Origin: Pseudomonas sp. ICMP22404
GTDB lineage: Bacteria > Pseudomonadota > Gammaproteobacteria > Pseudomonadales > Pseudomonadaceae
DNA length: 64,000 bases
Reading direction: 5' to 3'
Assembly (NCBI RefSeq): GCF_006227205.1
Contig: NZ_VCNG01000008.1
Span: forward strand, 1-64,000
The notes beneath the pieces are model-generated. The model worked only from the letters and a program-made list of their open reading frames with translations, ran no database searches and was not told the origin of the DNA. This document shows, piece after piece, positions 41,840 to 51,920 of this stretch (positions are counted from its first letter, which is position 1; each line of letters opens with the position of its first letter). The position numbers and the translations under genes are program-made.

Positions 41840-42900
41840 AGCGCTTGTGGATGGTCCTGGCGAGCCTGGTCCTGGCTGCCTGCTCGAAGGAAGACGCGCC
41901 GCCCGAGCCGGTACGTCCGGTGTTGTCCATTGAGGTCCGCGCGCTTGACCAGCAGGCCCTCGGACGCTTCGCCGGGAATATCCAGGCGCGTTACGAGAGC
42001 AATGTGGGTTTCCGGGTACCGGGGCGAATTGCCCGCCGTAATGTCGATGTCGGCGCCGAAGTGAAAAAAGGCGACCTGCTGGCGACCCTTGATCCCACCG
42101 ATCAACAGAACCGGTTGCGTGCCGCCGAGGGCGACCTTGCGCGGATCGAGGCGCAGTACATCAATGCCCAGGCCAATGCCCGTCGCCAGCAACAGTTATT
42201 CGATCGGGGTGTCGGTGCCCAGGCGCAACTGGACGTCGCCCAGACCGACCTGAAAACCACCGGCGCTTCCCTCGAACAGGCCCGGGCGGCGGTGGAGCAG
42301 GCCCGTGACCAGCTCAACTACAGCGAGCTGCGCACCGACCATGACGCCGTTGTCACGGCTTGGACAGCAGAGGCCGGGCAGGTGGTTACCGCCGGCCAAC
42401 AAGTGGTGACCCTGGCCCGCCCGGACATCAAGGAGGCGGTGATCGACCTGCCGGCCGGGCTGGTCGAACGTCTGCCCGAGGGCGTGGTGTTCGAAGTCGC
42501 AGCGCAACTGGACCCGAGCATCCGCACCACCGCCACCGTGCGCGAGATCGAGCCCCAGGCCCAGAGTGCCACGCGCACCCGCCGCGCGCGCCTGACCTTG
42601 ACCGACACCCCGTCCGGCCTGCGCCTGGGCACGGCCATCAGCGTGACGCTGAGCTCGGCCATCGATCCTCGCATCGAGTTGCCGCTCAGTGCGTTGCAGG
42701 AGGTCGATGGCAAGGCGCGGATCTGGCTCGTCGACCCGCAGACCCAGACCGTCTCCCCTCGTGAAGTGAAAATACTCGAACGTTCGGCCGACTCGGTGCT
42801 GGTGGCCAACGGTATCAAGTCCGGCGATCGCGTGGTCAGCGCCGGCGTCAACAGCCTCCAGCCAGGGCAGAAAGTGAAACTCGACGAGGACGCGCGATGA
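41836..42900 (+). CDS. triB: RND efflux periplasmic adaptor 2 (TriB-like)
   Basis: This 354-residue lipoprotein adaptor has lipobox L-A-A-C (Cys16), the lipoyl motif VGFRVPGRIARRNVDVGAEV, a coiled hairpin (~95-155), and a barrel domain. The start codon overlaps the stop of triA (ATGA), and the end overlaps triC, so all three are translationally coupled. It is a divergent paralogue of the first adaptor. Confidence 0.88.
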   Translation: MKRLWMVLASLVLAACSKEDAPPEPVRPVLSIEVRALDQQALGRFAGNIQARYESNVGFRVPGRIARRNVDVGAEVKKGDLLATLDPTDQQNRLRAAEGDLARIEAQYINAQANARRQQQLFDRGVGAQAQLDVAQTDLKTTGASLEQARAAVEQARDQLNYSELRTDHDAVVTAWTAEAGQVVTAGQQVVTLARPDIKEAVIDLPAGLVERLPEGVVFEVAAQLDPSIRTTATVREIEPQAQSATRTRRARLTLTDTPSGLRLGTAISVTLSSAIDPRIELPLSALQEVDGKARIWLVDPQTQTVSPREVKILERSADSVLVANGIKSGDRVVSAGVNSLQPGQKVKLDEDAR

Positions 42901-45900
42901 AAGGGCCTTTCAACCTGTCCGAATGGGCTCTGCGGCATCAGTCGTTTGTCTGGTACCTGATGTTCGTTGCGTTGCTGATGGGGGTATTTTCCTACGTGAA
43001 CCTGGGTCGCGAAGAAGACCCGTCGTTCACCATCAAGACCATGATCATCCAGACCCGGTGGCCGGGCGCGACCCAGGAGGAGACCCTCAAGCAGGTCACC
43101 GACCGTATCGAGAAAAAACTCGAAGAGCTCGATTCCCTCGACTACGTCAAAAGCTACACCCGGCCGGGCGAGTCGACGGTATTCGTGTATCTGCGCGACA
43201 CCACCAGCGCCAAGGACATCCCCGAGATCTGGTACCAGGTGCGCAAGAAGATCAACGATATTCGTGGCGACTTCCCCGAGGGCTTGCAGGGGCCGGGTTT
43301 CAACGACGAGTTCGGCGACGTGTACGGTTCGGTGTATGCCTTTACCGGCGACGGCCTGTCGATGCGCCAGTTGCGTGACTACGTGGAACAGGTACGGGCC
43401 GAGATCCGCGACGTGCCCGGCCTGGGCAAGGTGGAAATGCTCGGCGAGCAGAATGAAGTGCTGTACCTGAATTTCTCCACGCGCAAACTCGCTGCATTGG
43501 GCATCGACCAGCGCCAGGTGGTGCAGAGTCTGCAATCCCAGAACGCGGTGACGCCTGCCGGGGTGATCGATGCCGGCCCGGAGCGGATTTCCGTGCGCAC
43601 ATCCGGGCAGTTCCAGTCGGAGAAGGATCTGGCCAACGTCAACCTGCGACTCAATGACCGGTTCTATCGACTGGCCGACATTGCCGAGATCAGCCGTGGC
43701 TACGTCGATCCGGCTACGCCGCTGTTCCGTTTCAACGGTACGCCGGCCATCGGCCTGGCCATCGCCATGAAAAAGGGCGGCAACATCCAGGAATTCGGCA
43801 AGGCGCTGCATGCCCGCATGACCGAACTGACCGCCGACCTGCCGGTGGGCATCGGCGTGCATACGGTGTCGGACCAGGCCGAAGTGGTGCAGGAGGCGGT
43901 CGGCGGCTTTACCAGCGCCTTGTTCGAGGCGGTGGTGATCGTGCTGGTGGTCAGCTTCATCAGTCTGGGCATACGCGCCGGGCTGGTGGTGGCCTGCTCG
44001 ATTCCCCTGGTGCTGGCGATGGTTTTTGTGTTCATGGAATACAGCGGCATCACCATGCAGCGGATCTCCCTCGGCGCCTTGATCATCGCCCTCGGCCTGC
44101 TGGTGGATGACGCGATGATCACCGTGGAAATGATGGTTACGCGCCTGGAAAAAGGTGAAACCAAGGAGCAGGCCGCGACCTTCGCCTACACCTCGACCGC
44201 GTTCCCGATGCTCACCGGCACCCTCGTCACCGTTGCCGGTTTCGTGCCTATCGGCCTGAACGCCAGTTCCGCCGGCGAGTACACCTTTACCCTGTTCGCG
44301 GTGATCGCCGTGGCGATGCTGGTGTCCTGGATCGTCGCGGTGCTGTTCGCCCCGGTGATCGGCGTGCACATCCTCAGCACCAACGTGAAACCCCACGATG
44401 CCGAGCCGGGGCGCATCGGCCGGGCGTTCAATGGCGGCCTGCTGTGGGCGATGCGCAATCGCTGGTGGGCCATCGGCATCACCGTGCTGCTGTTCGTGCT
44501 GGCGGTGTTCTGCATGCGCTTCGTGCAGAACCAGTTTTTCCCGTCTTCGGACCGGCCGGAGATCCTGGTGGACCTCAACCTGCCACAGAACGCTTCGATG
44601 GACGAGACGCGCAAGGCCGTCGACCGTCTGGAGGCGACCCTCAAGGGCGATCCGGACATCGAGCGTTGGAGCACCTACATCGGCGAAGGTGCGATTCGTT
44701 TCTACCTGCCGCTGGACCAGCAACTGCAGAACCCCTACTACGCGCAACTGGTGATCGTCAGCAAGGGACTGGAGTCGCGCACGGCTCTCACCGAGCGCCT
44801 GCAAAAACGCCTGCGCGAGGACTTCGTCGGCATTGGCAGCTACGTGCAGGCCCTGGAAATGGGGCCGCCGGTAGGACGACCGATCCAGTACCGGGTCAGC
44901 GGCAAGGACATCGACCAGGTGCGCAAGCATGCCATCGAACTGGCCACCGAGCTGGACAAGAACGAGCACATTGGCGAAATCATTTACGACTGGAACGAGC
45001 CGGGCAAGGTCCTGCGCATCGACATCGCCCAGGACAAGGCGCGGCAACTGGGCTTGTCTTCGGACGATATAGCGCGACTGATGAACAGCATCGTCAGCGG
45101 ATCGCCGGTCACCCAGGTCGACGATGACATCTACCTGATCAACGTAGTCGGGCGTGCCGTAGACAGTGAACGAGGTTCGCCGGAAACCTTGCAGAACCTG
45201 CAGATCGTCACGCCGGGCGGCACGTCGATTCCGTTGCTGGCGTTCGCCACGGTGCGCTATGAACTGGAGCAGCCACTGGTGTGGCGTCGCGACCGCAAGC
45301 CCACGATCACCATCAAGGCTGCGGTGCGCGATGCAATCCAGCCCACCGACCTGGTGAAACAGTTGCAGCCGGACATCGACAAGTTCGCCGCCGGCTTGCC
45401 CGTGGGCTACAAGGTCGCCACCGGGGGGACGGTGGAGGAGAGCGGCAAGGCCCAGGGGCCGATTGCCAGTGTCGTGCCGCTGATGCTGTTCCTGATGGCG
45501 ACGTTCCTGATGATCCAGCTGCACAGCGTGCAGAAACTGTTCCTGGTGGCCAGCGTCGCGCCCCTCGGATTGATTGGCGTGGTTCTGGCGCTGGTCCCGA
45601 CCGGCACGCCCATGGGCTTTGTGGCGATCCTGGGAATCCTTGCGCTGATTGGCATCATTATCCGCAACTCGGTGATTCTGGTTACCCAGATCGATGAGTA
45701 CGAGCGTGACGGATATGAGCCCTGGGATGCGGTGGTGGAAGCCACCCAACACCGGCGGCGACCGATCCTGCTCACGGCAGCTGCGGCGAGCCTGGGGATG
45801 ATCCCGATTGCTCGGGAAGTGTTCTGGGGGCCGATGGCCTACGCGATGATCGGCGGGATCATCATCGCCACGCTGCTGACTTTGCTGTTCCTGCCGGCGT

Positions 45901-45944
45901 TGTATGTGGCTTGGTACAAGATTCGCGAGCCGCGCAAGTCATAG
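42897..45944 (+). CDS. triC: RND efflux pump (TriC-like)
   Basis: This 1015-residue inner-membrane proton antiporter has the usual layout: TM1 (YLMFVALLMGVFSYVNL), a first periplasmic loop (~40-330), TM2-6, TM7 with second loop, TM8-12. The proton-relay pair D404-D405 is in GLLVDDAMITVEMM. The length equals that of TriC in P. aeruginosa, and the two adaptor genes upstream support the name. A REPIN follows the stop. Confidence 0.9.
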   Translation: MKGPFNLSEWALRHQSFVWYLMFVALLMGVFSYVNLGREEDPSFTIKTMIIQTRWPGATQEETLKQVTDRIEKKLEELDSLDYVKSYTRPGESTVFVYLRDTTSAKDIPEIWYQVRKKINDIRGDFPEGLQGPGFNDEFGDVYGSVYAFTGDGLSMRQLRDYVEQVRAEIRDVPGLGKVEMLGEQNEVLYLNFSTRKLAALGIDQRQVVQSLQSQNAVTPAGVIDAGPERISVRTSGQFQSEKDLANVNLRLNDRFYRLADIAEISRGYVDPATPLFRFNGTPAIGLAIAMKKGGNIQEFGKALHARMTELTADLPVGIGVHTVSDQAEVVQEAVGGFTSALFEAVVIVLVVSFISLGIRAGLVVACSIPLVLAMVFVFMEYSGITMQRISLGALIIALGLLVDDAMITVEMMVTRLEKGETKEQAATFAYTSTAFPMLTGTLVTVAGFVPIGLNASSAGEYTFTLFAVIAVAMLVSWIVAVLFAPVIGVHILSTNVKPHDAEPGRIGRAFNGGLLWAMRNRWWAIGITVLLFVLAVFCMRFVQNQFFPSSDRPEILVDLNLPQNASMDETRKAVDRLEATLKGDPDIERWSTYIGEGAIRFYLPLDQQLQNPYYAQLVIVSKGLESRTALTERLQKRLREDFVGIGSYVQALEMGPPVGRPIQYRVSGKDIDQVRKHAIELATELDKNEHIGEIIYDWNEPGKVLRIDIAQDKARQLGLSSDDIARLMNSIVSGSPVTQVDDDIYLINVVGRAVDSERGSPETLQNLQIVTPGGTSIPLLAFATVRYELEQPLVWRRDRKPTITIKAAVRDAIQPTDLVKQLQPDIDKFAAGLPVGYKVATGGTVEESGKAQGPIASVVPLMLFLMATFLMIQLHSVQKLFLVASVAPLGLIGVVLALVPTGTPMGFVAILGILALIGIIIRNSVILVTQIDEYERDGYEPWDAVVEATQHRRRPILLTAAAASLGMIPIAREVFWGPMAYAMIGGIIIATLLTLLFLPALYVAWYKIREPRKS

Positions 45945-45959
45945 GGCTGCTGTGCAGCC

Positions 45960-46025
45960 CATCGCGAGCAGGCTCGCTCCCACAGTGACTTGTGATCCAC
46001 TGTGGGAGCGAGCCTGCTCGCGATG
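45960..46025. repeat. REPIN, short-spacer form
   Basis: Two REP units face each other with only about 14 bases between them (gtgacttgtgatccac). It lies between the convergent triC and cadA genes and may end both transcripts. Confidence 0.92.
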
Positions 46026-46051
46026 GGGCCTGTCCGATCACCCGGAATTTT

Positions 46052-48265
46052 TCATTTGCGCAACAACCGCAACCCATTGAACACCACCAGCAAACTCACC
46101 CCCATGTCGGCAAACACCGCCATCCACATGGTGGCGAACCCGGCAAAGGTGACGCCGAGGAAGATCGCCTTGATCACCAGCGCCAGGGCGATGTTCTGTT
46201 TCAGGATGCTTGAGGTTTGCCGCGAGAGGCGGATGAAGGCCGGGATCTTGCGCAGGTCATCGTCCATCAAGGCGACATCGGCGGTCTCGATGGCCGTATC
46301 GGTGCCGGCCGCCGCCATGGCGAAGCCGATTTCCGCTCGGGCCAGGGCGGGGGCGTCGTTGATGCCGTCGCCCACCATGCCGACCCGGTGACCCTGGGCG
46401 TACAGGTTTTCGATGGCCTGCAGCTTGTCCCCCGGCAGCAGGTCGCCTCGCGCCTGATCCATGCCGACCTGGCCGGCAATCGCTTCGGCGGTGTGGGCGT
46501 TGTCGCCGGTGAGCATCAGGGTCTTGATGCCCAGTTCATGCAACTGCCGGATGGCTTCACGGCTGGAGTCCTTCACGGTGTCGGCCACGGCGAACAGCGC
46601 CAGGGGGCCCGAGCCGTCGAGCAGCAGCACCACGGACTTGCCTTGTTTTTCCAGGGCGAAGAGTTTCTCCTCCAGTTCCGGGGAACACAGACCCAGGTCT
46701 TCCACCAGGCGATGATTACCCAAGTGGTAGGTCTGGCCATTGATATCGCCGCGAACCCCACGACCCGGGAGGGCTTCGAAGTTATCCACAGGCTGCGGCG
46801 TCGATTGCTTATCCACAGCGGCGATGGCTCGGGACACCGGGTGGTCGGAACGGGCGGCGAGGCTGGCGGCCAGGGCCGGGGCGGTGGTTTCCACGGTCGG
46901 GCCCAGCGCCATGTAGTCGGTCTGTATCGGTTTGCCGTGGGTGATCGTGCCGGTCTTGTCCAGGGCCAGGTAGTCGAGCTTGTAGCCGCCCTCCAGGTAC
47001 ACGCCGCCCTTGACCAGGATGCCTTTGCGCGCGGCCGCGGCAAGACCGCTGACGATGGTCACCGGGGTGGAGATCACCAGCGCACAGGGGCAGGCCACCA
47101 CCAACAGCACCAGGGCCCGATAGATCCAGTCGAACCACGCCGCACCCATCAACAGTGGCGGGATGACGGTTACCGCCAGCGCCAGGGCAAACACTGCCGG
47201 GGTATAGATTTTCGAGAATCGATCGACGAAGCGTTGGGTCGGCGCGCGGGAGCCCTGGGCCTGCTCCACGGCGTGGATGATCCGTGCCAGGGTGGAGTGG
47301 TCGGCCGCCGCGGTCACGCGGTATTCCAGCTCGCCGGCCTGGTTGATGGTGCCGGCGAACACTTTATCGCCCACGGTTTTTTCCACCGGCAGGCTTTCAC
47401 CGGTGATCGGCGCCTGGTCGATGGTCGAACGACCGGCCACCACTTCACCGTCCAGCCCGACGCGCTCGCCGGGGCGAATCCGTACCCGGGCGCCGAGGAC
47501 GATGGCCTTGACCTCTTGCACCTGCCACGTGCCATCGGCCTGTTGTACCGTGGCCTGTTCCGGGGCCATCTGCATCAAGCCGCTGATGGCATTGCGCGCC
47601 CGGTCGAGGGACTTGGCTTCGATCAGCTCCGCCACGGTGAACAGGAACATCACCATCGCCGCTTCCGGCCATTGGCCGATCAGCACTGCGCCGGTCACGG
47701 CGATGCTCATCAATGCATTGATGTTCAGGTTGAGGTTCTTCAGGGCGATCCAGCCCTTCTTGTAGGTGCCCAGGCCGCCACTGAGGATCGACACCAGTGC
47801 TACCACGGCGACCACCCAACCTGGCGCGGCATTGGTGAAGTGGATCAGCTCGGCTCCCAGGGCCGTGACGCCGGACAGCGCCAGTGGCCACCAGGGTTTG
47901 GTCGGGGCCGGCAAATTGCTGGTCTGTTGCTCCTGGCCCGGTTTCAGCGGTTCGGCCTGCATGCCGAGGGACTGGATTGCACTGATGATCGGCCCATCGT
48001 CGGGCAGGTCATGTGTCACACCCAATACGCGATTGATCAGGTTGAATTCCAGCTGCTGCACGCCTTCGAGTTTGCCGAGCTTGTTCTGGATCAGTGTCTG
48101 TTCGGTGGGGCAGTCCATCGCTTCAATGCGAAAACTGCTCAGCCGGGCACCGTCCGTCGGCGCTTTACCGAGGTTGACCACGGACGGCGCTGCTTTCGAA
48201 GCGCAGCAGGAATGCCCGTGGTCATGGCCGTGAACGGGCTTGTGGATGTGAAGGGAATCGCTCAT
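46052..48265 (-). CDS. cadA: Heavy-metal P1B-type ATPase (Zn/Cd/Pb export, CadA)
   Basis: This is a 737-residue membrane ATPase. The N-terminus is His-rich (HGHDHGHSC, 12-20), then a heavy-metal-associated domain whose motif is M50-D-C-P-T-E, lacking the second Cys of CxxC. This variant occurs in Zn/Cd-type pumps. Later motifs are TGE (APITGESLPVEK), the ion path CPC (VACPCALVISTP, ~390), the phosphorylation site DKTGTITHGK and the hinge MVGDGINDAPAL. It exports Cd2+, Zn2+ or Pb2+ to the periplasm. It is divergent from cadR, with a MerR-type operator between. Confidence 0.93.
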   Translation of the reverse strand: MSDSLHIHKPVHGHDHGHSCCASKAAPSVVNLGKAPTDGARLSSFRIEAMDCPTEQTLIQNKLGKLEGVQQLEFNLINRVLGVTHDLPDDGPIISAIQSLGMQAEPLKPGQEQQTSNLPAPTKPWWPLALSGVTALGAELIHFTNAAPGWVVAVVALVSILSGGLGTYKKGWIALKNLNLNINALMSIAVTGAVLIGQWPEAAMVMFLFTVAELIEAKSLDRARNAISGLMQMAPEQATVQQADGTWQVQEVKAIVLGARVRIRPGERVGLDGEVVAGRSTIDQAPITGESLPVEKTVGDKVFAGTINQAGELEYRVTAAADHSTLARIIHAVEQAQGSRAPTQRFVDRFSKIYTPAVFALALAVTVIPPLLMGAAWFDWIYRALVLLVVACPCALVISTPVTIVSGLAAAARKGILVKGGVYLEGGYKLDYLALDKTGTITHGKPIQTDYMALGPTVETTAPALAASLAARSDHPVSRAIAAVDKQSTPQPVDNFEALPGRGVRGDINGQTYHLGNHRLVEDLGLCSPELEEKLFALEKQGKSVVLLLDGSGPLALFAVADTVKDSSREAIRQLHELGIKTLMLTGDNAHTAEAIAGQVGMDQARGDLLPGDKLQAIENLYAQGHRVGMVGDGINDAPALARAEIGFAMAAAGTDTAIETADVALMDDDLRKIPAFIRLSRQTSSILKQNIALALVIKAIFLGVTFAGFATMWMAVFADMGVSLLVVFNGLRLLRK

Positions 48266-48297
48266 TGGGTGACGTCCATGAAAAGTGCTTGTTGCAC

Positions 48298-48328
48298 AGT
48301 AAAGACCCTGTAGCCACTATAGGGTCAA
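48298..48328 (-). promoter_or_regulatory. cadA promoter with CadR operator
   Basis: On the minus strand: -35 TTGACC (48323-48328), a 19-base spacer, and -10 TTTACT (48298-48303). The dyad GACCCT..AGGGTC (48304-48326) fills the spacer. The overlong spacer occupied by a dyad is characteristic of MerR-family activation. A second set facing cadR (TTGCAC 48292-48297, TATAGG 48318-48323) shares the same dyad, so one operator may control both genes. Confidence 0.85.
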
Positions 48329-48351
48329 GCACCTGTTCAGGAGGCAATGCC

Positions 48352-48798
48352 ATGAAAATCGGCGAGCTGGCGAAAATCACTGACTGCCAAGTCGAAACCA
48401 TCCGTTATTACGAGCGCGAAGGTCTGCTGCCGGAGCCGGCCCGCAGCGACGGCAATTACCGCGTCTACACCCAGGCCCACGCCGAGCGGCTGACGTTTAT
48501 CCGCAACTGCCGCACCTTGGACATGACCCTGGAAGAAATCCGCAGCTTGCTGGCCCTGCGCGACAGTCCCCAAGACCAGTGCGAGAGCGTCAACGCGCTG
48601 GTCGACGAACATATTCTTCACGTCAAGGCTCGCATCGATGGCCTGCTGGCCTTGCAGGCACAACTGATCGACCTGCGCCGTCGTTGCGGCGAAGGGCCGG
48701 ATCCGGACCAATGCGGGATCTTGCAGCGCCTGGAAGTGAGCGGAGCGGTGGCGCCGGAGGTGGAACATTCACATGTGGGGCGCAGTCACGGGCATTGA
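48352..48798 (+). CDS. cadR: MerR-family cadmium-responsive regulator CadR
   Basis: The 148-residue protein starts MKIGELAKITDC at ATG 48352 with CAGGAGG upstream. It has a winged-helix N-terminus (ETIRYYEREGLLPEPARS), a dimerisation helix, and the metal-binding Cys at SPQDQCESVNAL. A C-terminal Cys/His region (RRCGEGPDPDQCGI, and final HSHVGRSHGH) is typical of CadR/PbrR. It is expected to repress and, with Cd2+, activate cadA. Confidence 0.93.
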   Translation: MKIGELAKITDCQVETIRYYEREGLLPEPARSDGNYRVYTQAHAERLTFIRNCRTLDMTLEEIRSLLALRDSPQDQCESVNALVDEHILHVKARIDGLLALQAQLIDLRRRCGEGPDPDQCGILQRLEVSGAVAPEVEHSHVGRSHGH

Positions 48799-48821
48799 GT
48801 GCCTAGCCCCGAAATGGCGAA

Positions 48822-48916
48822 CCCTGTGGGAGCGAGCCTGCTCGCGATTGCGGTGGGTCAGCCAACACTTCTGTGTCTGATATACCGCAATCGCGAGCAG
48901 GCTCGCTCCCACAGGG
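48822..48916. repeat. REPIN between cadR and thyA
   Basis: Two near-perfect REP units, ccctgtgggagcgagcctgc and the inverse, lie between convergent cadR and thyA. Confidence 0.92.
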
Positions 48917-48929
48917 ATAGTGGTGTGCT

Positions 48930-49901
48930 TTAGACCGCCATCGGCGCGGTCATCGGCGCATGGTGCTGGTAGCCTTCAAGGGAGAAGTCGCTCGGCTCCA
49001 CCTGTTCCAGCCACTCGGGCTGGTACACGCCCGTCTTGGCGAACTCCGGTACCCGCTCGGAAATCACCAGCCTTGGCATCGGGAACGGCTCGCGGGTGAG
49101 TTGTTCCTTGAGCATGTCCAAGTGGTTTTCGTAGACGTGGGCGTCACCGATGAAATAGGTGAACCAGCGCGGCGTGTAGCCGGTCAGGCGGCCGATCAGG
49201 CTCAGCAGGGCGGCGCCTTCGGTGAGGTTGAACGGCGTGCCCAGCCCCAGGTCGTTGGAGCGGATGTAGAGGGTCAGGGAAATTTCCTTCGTCTCGACAT
49301 TCGGGTGGAACTGATACAGCAGATGGCACGGCGGCAGGGCCATTTCATCGAGCTGGGCGCAGTTCCAGCCGTGGAACAGGATGCGGCGGCTGCCCGGGTC
49401 CTTGATGATGGTGTCGACACACTGGCGAACCTGGTCGATAGCCTTGTACAGCACCACGTAGGCCTGGCCGTTTTCCTCGCCTTCGGCAATCTGCCGGTAA
49501 CCCTGGGCCAGGGTCTGCTCGATGGCCGCCGGATTGCTCACGGGGATCTGCTTGTAGGCCGGCCATTTGCGCCACTGCACGCCGTAGATCTCGCCCAGGT
49601 CGTCTTCGCCCTGGCGGAACGGGTTGGCCAGCCACTGGGCGTTTTCGTTGGCGTTCTGGTCCCAGACCTTGCAGCCCAGGGCACGGAATTCGGCAGCGTT
49701 GTTGACTCCACGGAGAAAACCGCACATCTCGCCGATAGCCGATTTGAATGCCATCTTGCGGGTGGTGATGGCGGGGAAACCGTCCTTCAAGTCATAGCGC
49801 AGCATCGCACCAGGAAAGCTGATGGTGTTCACGCCCGTGCGGTTGGCCTGCTTGGTGCCGTTCTTGATGACATGGGCCACCAGATCGAGATATTGCTTCA
49901 T
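48930..49901 (-). CDS. thyA: Thymidylate synthase
   Basis: This 323-residue protein converts dUMP and methylene-THF to dTMP and DHF. Family motifs: [24 protein letters not shown] at the start, active-site Cys in [10 protein letters not shown] (~residue 200), and folate/dUMP contacts in [13 protein letters not shown]. It is longer than the 264-residue E. coli enzyme, with extra residues around 90-150 (the [15 protein letters not shown] region). It lies downstream of lgt, the usual order in pseudomonads. Confidence 0.95.
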   Translation of the reverse strand: MKQYLDLVAHVIKNGTKQANRTGVNTISFPGAMLRYDLKDGFPAITTRKMAFKSAIGEMCGFLRGVNNAAEFRALGCKVWDQNANENAQWLANPFRQGEDDLGEIYGVQWRKWPAYKQIPVSNPAAIEQTLAQGYRQIAEGEENGQAYVVLYKAIDQVRQCVDTIIKDPGSRRILFHGWNCAQLDEMALPPCHLLYQFHPNVETKEISLTLYIRSNDLGLGTPFNLTEGAALLSLIGRLTGYTPRWFTYFIGDAHVYENHLDMLKEQLTREPFPMPRLVISERVPEFAKTGVYQPEWLEQVEPSDFSLEGYQHHAPMTAPMAV

Positions 49902-49921
49902 GGATTACCTGTGTCCTTGAA

Positions 49922-49941
49922 CCCGAGGCCAGCGCCTCGGG
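49922..49941. terminator. Hairpin between lgt and thyA
   Basis: The 8-bp stem CCCGAGGC / GCCTCGGG with loop cagc has its T-run on the plus side (gaatttttt), where no gene ends. On the minus strand it lies between lgt and thyA and may be a processing or attenuation structure. Confidence 0.4.
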
Positions 49942-49952
49942 GTCCGAATTTT

Positions 49953-50762
49953 TTAAGCCTTGGCCGCCGCAGCCGGCGCACGATGATAAGCCAGCCAGAT
50001 CAGTACCAGGCCACCGACGATCATCGGCAGGCACAGTACCTGGCCCATGGTCAGCCAGTTCCACGCCAGATAGCCAAGCTGGGCGTCCGGTACGCGGACG
50101 AACTCGACGATGAAGCGGAAGATCCCGTAGAACAGCGCGAACATGCCTGACACCGCCATGGTCGGCCGTGGCTTGCGCGAGAACAGCCAGAGAATCAGGA
50201 ACAGGGCTACGCCTTCAAGGGCGAACTGGTACAGCTGCGACGGATGGCGCGGCAACTGCGCGGGGTCGCTGAACGGCGGGAAGATCATTGCCCACGGCAC
50301 GTCGGTCGGCTTGCCCCACAATTCGGCGTTGATGAAGTTGCCGATGCGTCCGGCGCCCAGGCCGATCGGCACCATTGGCGCGACGAAGTCCATCAGTTCG
50401 AAGAACGACTTGTTGTTGCGCTTGCCGAACCACACCGCCGCCAGCATCACACCGATGAAGCCACCGTGGAACGACATGCCGCCCTTCCAGACCTCGAAGA
50501 TCAGCGTTGGGTTCGCCAGGTAGGCGCTCAGATCATAGAACAGCACATAGCCCAGGCGTCCGCCGACGATCACTCCCATGGAGAGCCAGAACACCAGGTC
50601 GGAGAGCTTTTCCTTGTTCCAGGTCGGGTCGAAACGGTTGAGCCGTCGCGACGCCAGCAGCCAGGCACCGCCGATGCCGACCAGGTACATCAGGCCGTAC
50701 CAGTGGATTTTCAGCGGGCCGATGGCCAGGGCCACCGGATCGATCTGCGGGTAAGGCAGCAT
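49953..50762 (-). CDS. lgt: Prolipoprotein diacylglyceryl transferase
   Basis: This 269-residue inner-membrane enzyme adds diacylglycerol from phosphatidylglycerol to the lipobox Cys of prolipoproteins. It has seven hydrophobic segments, the N-terminal [20 protein letters not shown], the Lgt signature around [17 protein letters not shown] (~140-156), and the conserved His in MSFHGGFIG. Confidence 0.95.
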   Translation of the reverse strand: MLPYPQIDPVALAIGPLKIHWYGLMYLVGIGGAWLLASRRLNRFDPTWNKEKLSDLVFWLSMGVIVGGRLGYVLFYDLSAYLANPTLIFEVWKGGMSFHGGFIGVMLAAVWFGKRNNKSFFELMDFVAPMVPIGLGAGRIGNFINAELWGKPTDVPWAMIFPPFSDPAQLPRHPSQLYQFALEGVALFLILWLFSRKPRPTMAVSGMFALFYGIFRFIVEFVRVPDAQLGYLAWNWLTMGQVLCLPMIVGGLVLIWLAYHRAPAAAAKA

Positions 50763-50830
50763 TGATATTCCTCGTAAACGTCAAAAATATGCGGGTGACC
50801 CTGTCACCCCGGGATTAAGCCAGGATTGCG

Positions 50831-51613
50831 TCAGAGCAGGAAACTCAGGCCCACGCAGAACAGCAAAGCCGCGAACAGCCGCTTGAGCAAGCGCGGCGAC
50901 AGGCGATGGGCCAGTCGCGCGCCGAAGCGGGCGAAGACCATGCTCGTCAGGGCAATGCCCAGCAGCGCCGGCAAATACACAAAACCGAGACTATGGGCCG
51001 GCAACAGTGGATCGTGCCAGCCCAGAATCATGAAACTTAACGCACTGACCAGGGCGATCGGCAAGCCGCAGGCCGAGGAGGTGGCCACCGCCTGCTGCAT
51101 GGGCACGCTGCGCCAGGTCAGGAACGGCACGGTCAGCGAGCCGCCACCGATGCCGAAAATCGCCGAGGCCCAGCCGACGGCCGTGCCGGCCAGGGTCAAT
51201 CCGGCCTTGCCAGGTACCGTGCGGCTGGCCTTGGGTTTGAAATCCAGGGCCAGTTGCGCGGCGACGATCATGGCGAACACGCCGATGATCTTTTGCAGGT
51301 GCGGGCCGGAAATCGCTTCGGCGGTGACAGCACCGAAACCGGCCCCGATCAGGATCCCGACGGTCATCCAGGCGAAGATCGGCCAGCGTACCGCGCCTTT
51401 GCGCTGGTGTTCGCGCACGGCATTGACCGAGGTGAAGATGATCGAGGCCAGGGACGTACCGACGGCCAGGTGGGTCAATACCTGCGGGTCGAAACCCTGC
51501 AAGGTGAAGCTGAACACCAGCACCGGGACGATGATCATCCCGCCACCCACGCCGAACAACCCGGCCAGCACCCCGGCGCAGGCACCGAGCAGCAGATAGA
51601 TCACGAATTCCAC
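50831..51613 (-). CDS. TSUP-family (TauE/SafE) transporter
   Basis: From the GTG at 51613 the product is a 260-residue membrane protein with about eight helices and the family glycine motif AGLFGVGGGMIIVP in the first hairpin, repeated as WASAIFGIGGGSLTVP in the second half. Family members move sulfite, sulfoacetate or other organosulfonates. A longer ATG start at 51664 would give an unusual polar extension. It is upstream of lgt in the usual Pseudomonas order. Confidence 0.88.
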   Translation of the reverse strand: MEFVIYLLLGACAGVLAGLFGVGGGMIIVPVLVFSFTLQGFDPQVLTHLAVGTSLASIIFTSVNAVREHQRKGAVRWPIFAWMTVGILIGAGFGAVTAEAISGPHLQKIIGVFAMIVAAQLALDFKPKASRTVPGKAGLTLAGTAVGWASAIFGIGGGSLTVPFLTWRSVPMQQAVATSSACGLPIALVSALSFMILGWHDPLLPAHSLGFVYLPALLGIALTSMVFARFGARLAHRLSPRLLKRLFAALLFCVGLSFLL

Positions 51614-51738
51614 CAGCGTCCCCCACCCATCCCCGAAACAAGAGCGGCATGGTAACGGATCCATGCCCTTGGGCTCTACTGAAGGCGATGGATGCGCGGG
51701 CGATGTGTCGGTTAGAGTGGAAGTTGATCCGACACAAA

Positions 51739-51885
51739 CCCTGTGGCGAGGGATTTATCTGTGGCGAGGGGATTTATGCCCGCTGGGGCGCGAAGCGGCC
51801 CTAAAATCGGACACCCCGGTGTGCCAGATAAATTGCTTTGGGGCTGCTGTGCAGCCCAGCGGGGATAAATCCCCTCGCCACAGGG
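51739..51885. repeat. REPIN-like element (ctgtggcgaggggattt type), second copy
   Basis: This is related to 7446-7583: outer ccctgtggcgaggg and inverse, inner gcagccc arms. The left arm is partly duplicated (ggatttatctgtggcgagggg). Confidence 0.85.
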
Positions 51886-51920
51886 ATTGTGTTCGGCATT
51901 GTTGAGTGGGGGACTACCTG

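Noticed and set aside
42318..45752. Open frame of 1144 codons on the minus strand across triB/triC
   Set aside because: It is antisense to intact, motif-complete RND genes; high-GC codon bias leaves the opposite frame without stops. Its translation is low-complexity (His/Gln/Asp/Arg-rich).
46217..48313. 698-codon plus-strand frame across cadA
   Set aside because: Antisense to a P-type ATPase with all catalytic motifs; no independent features.
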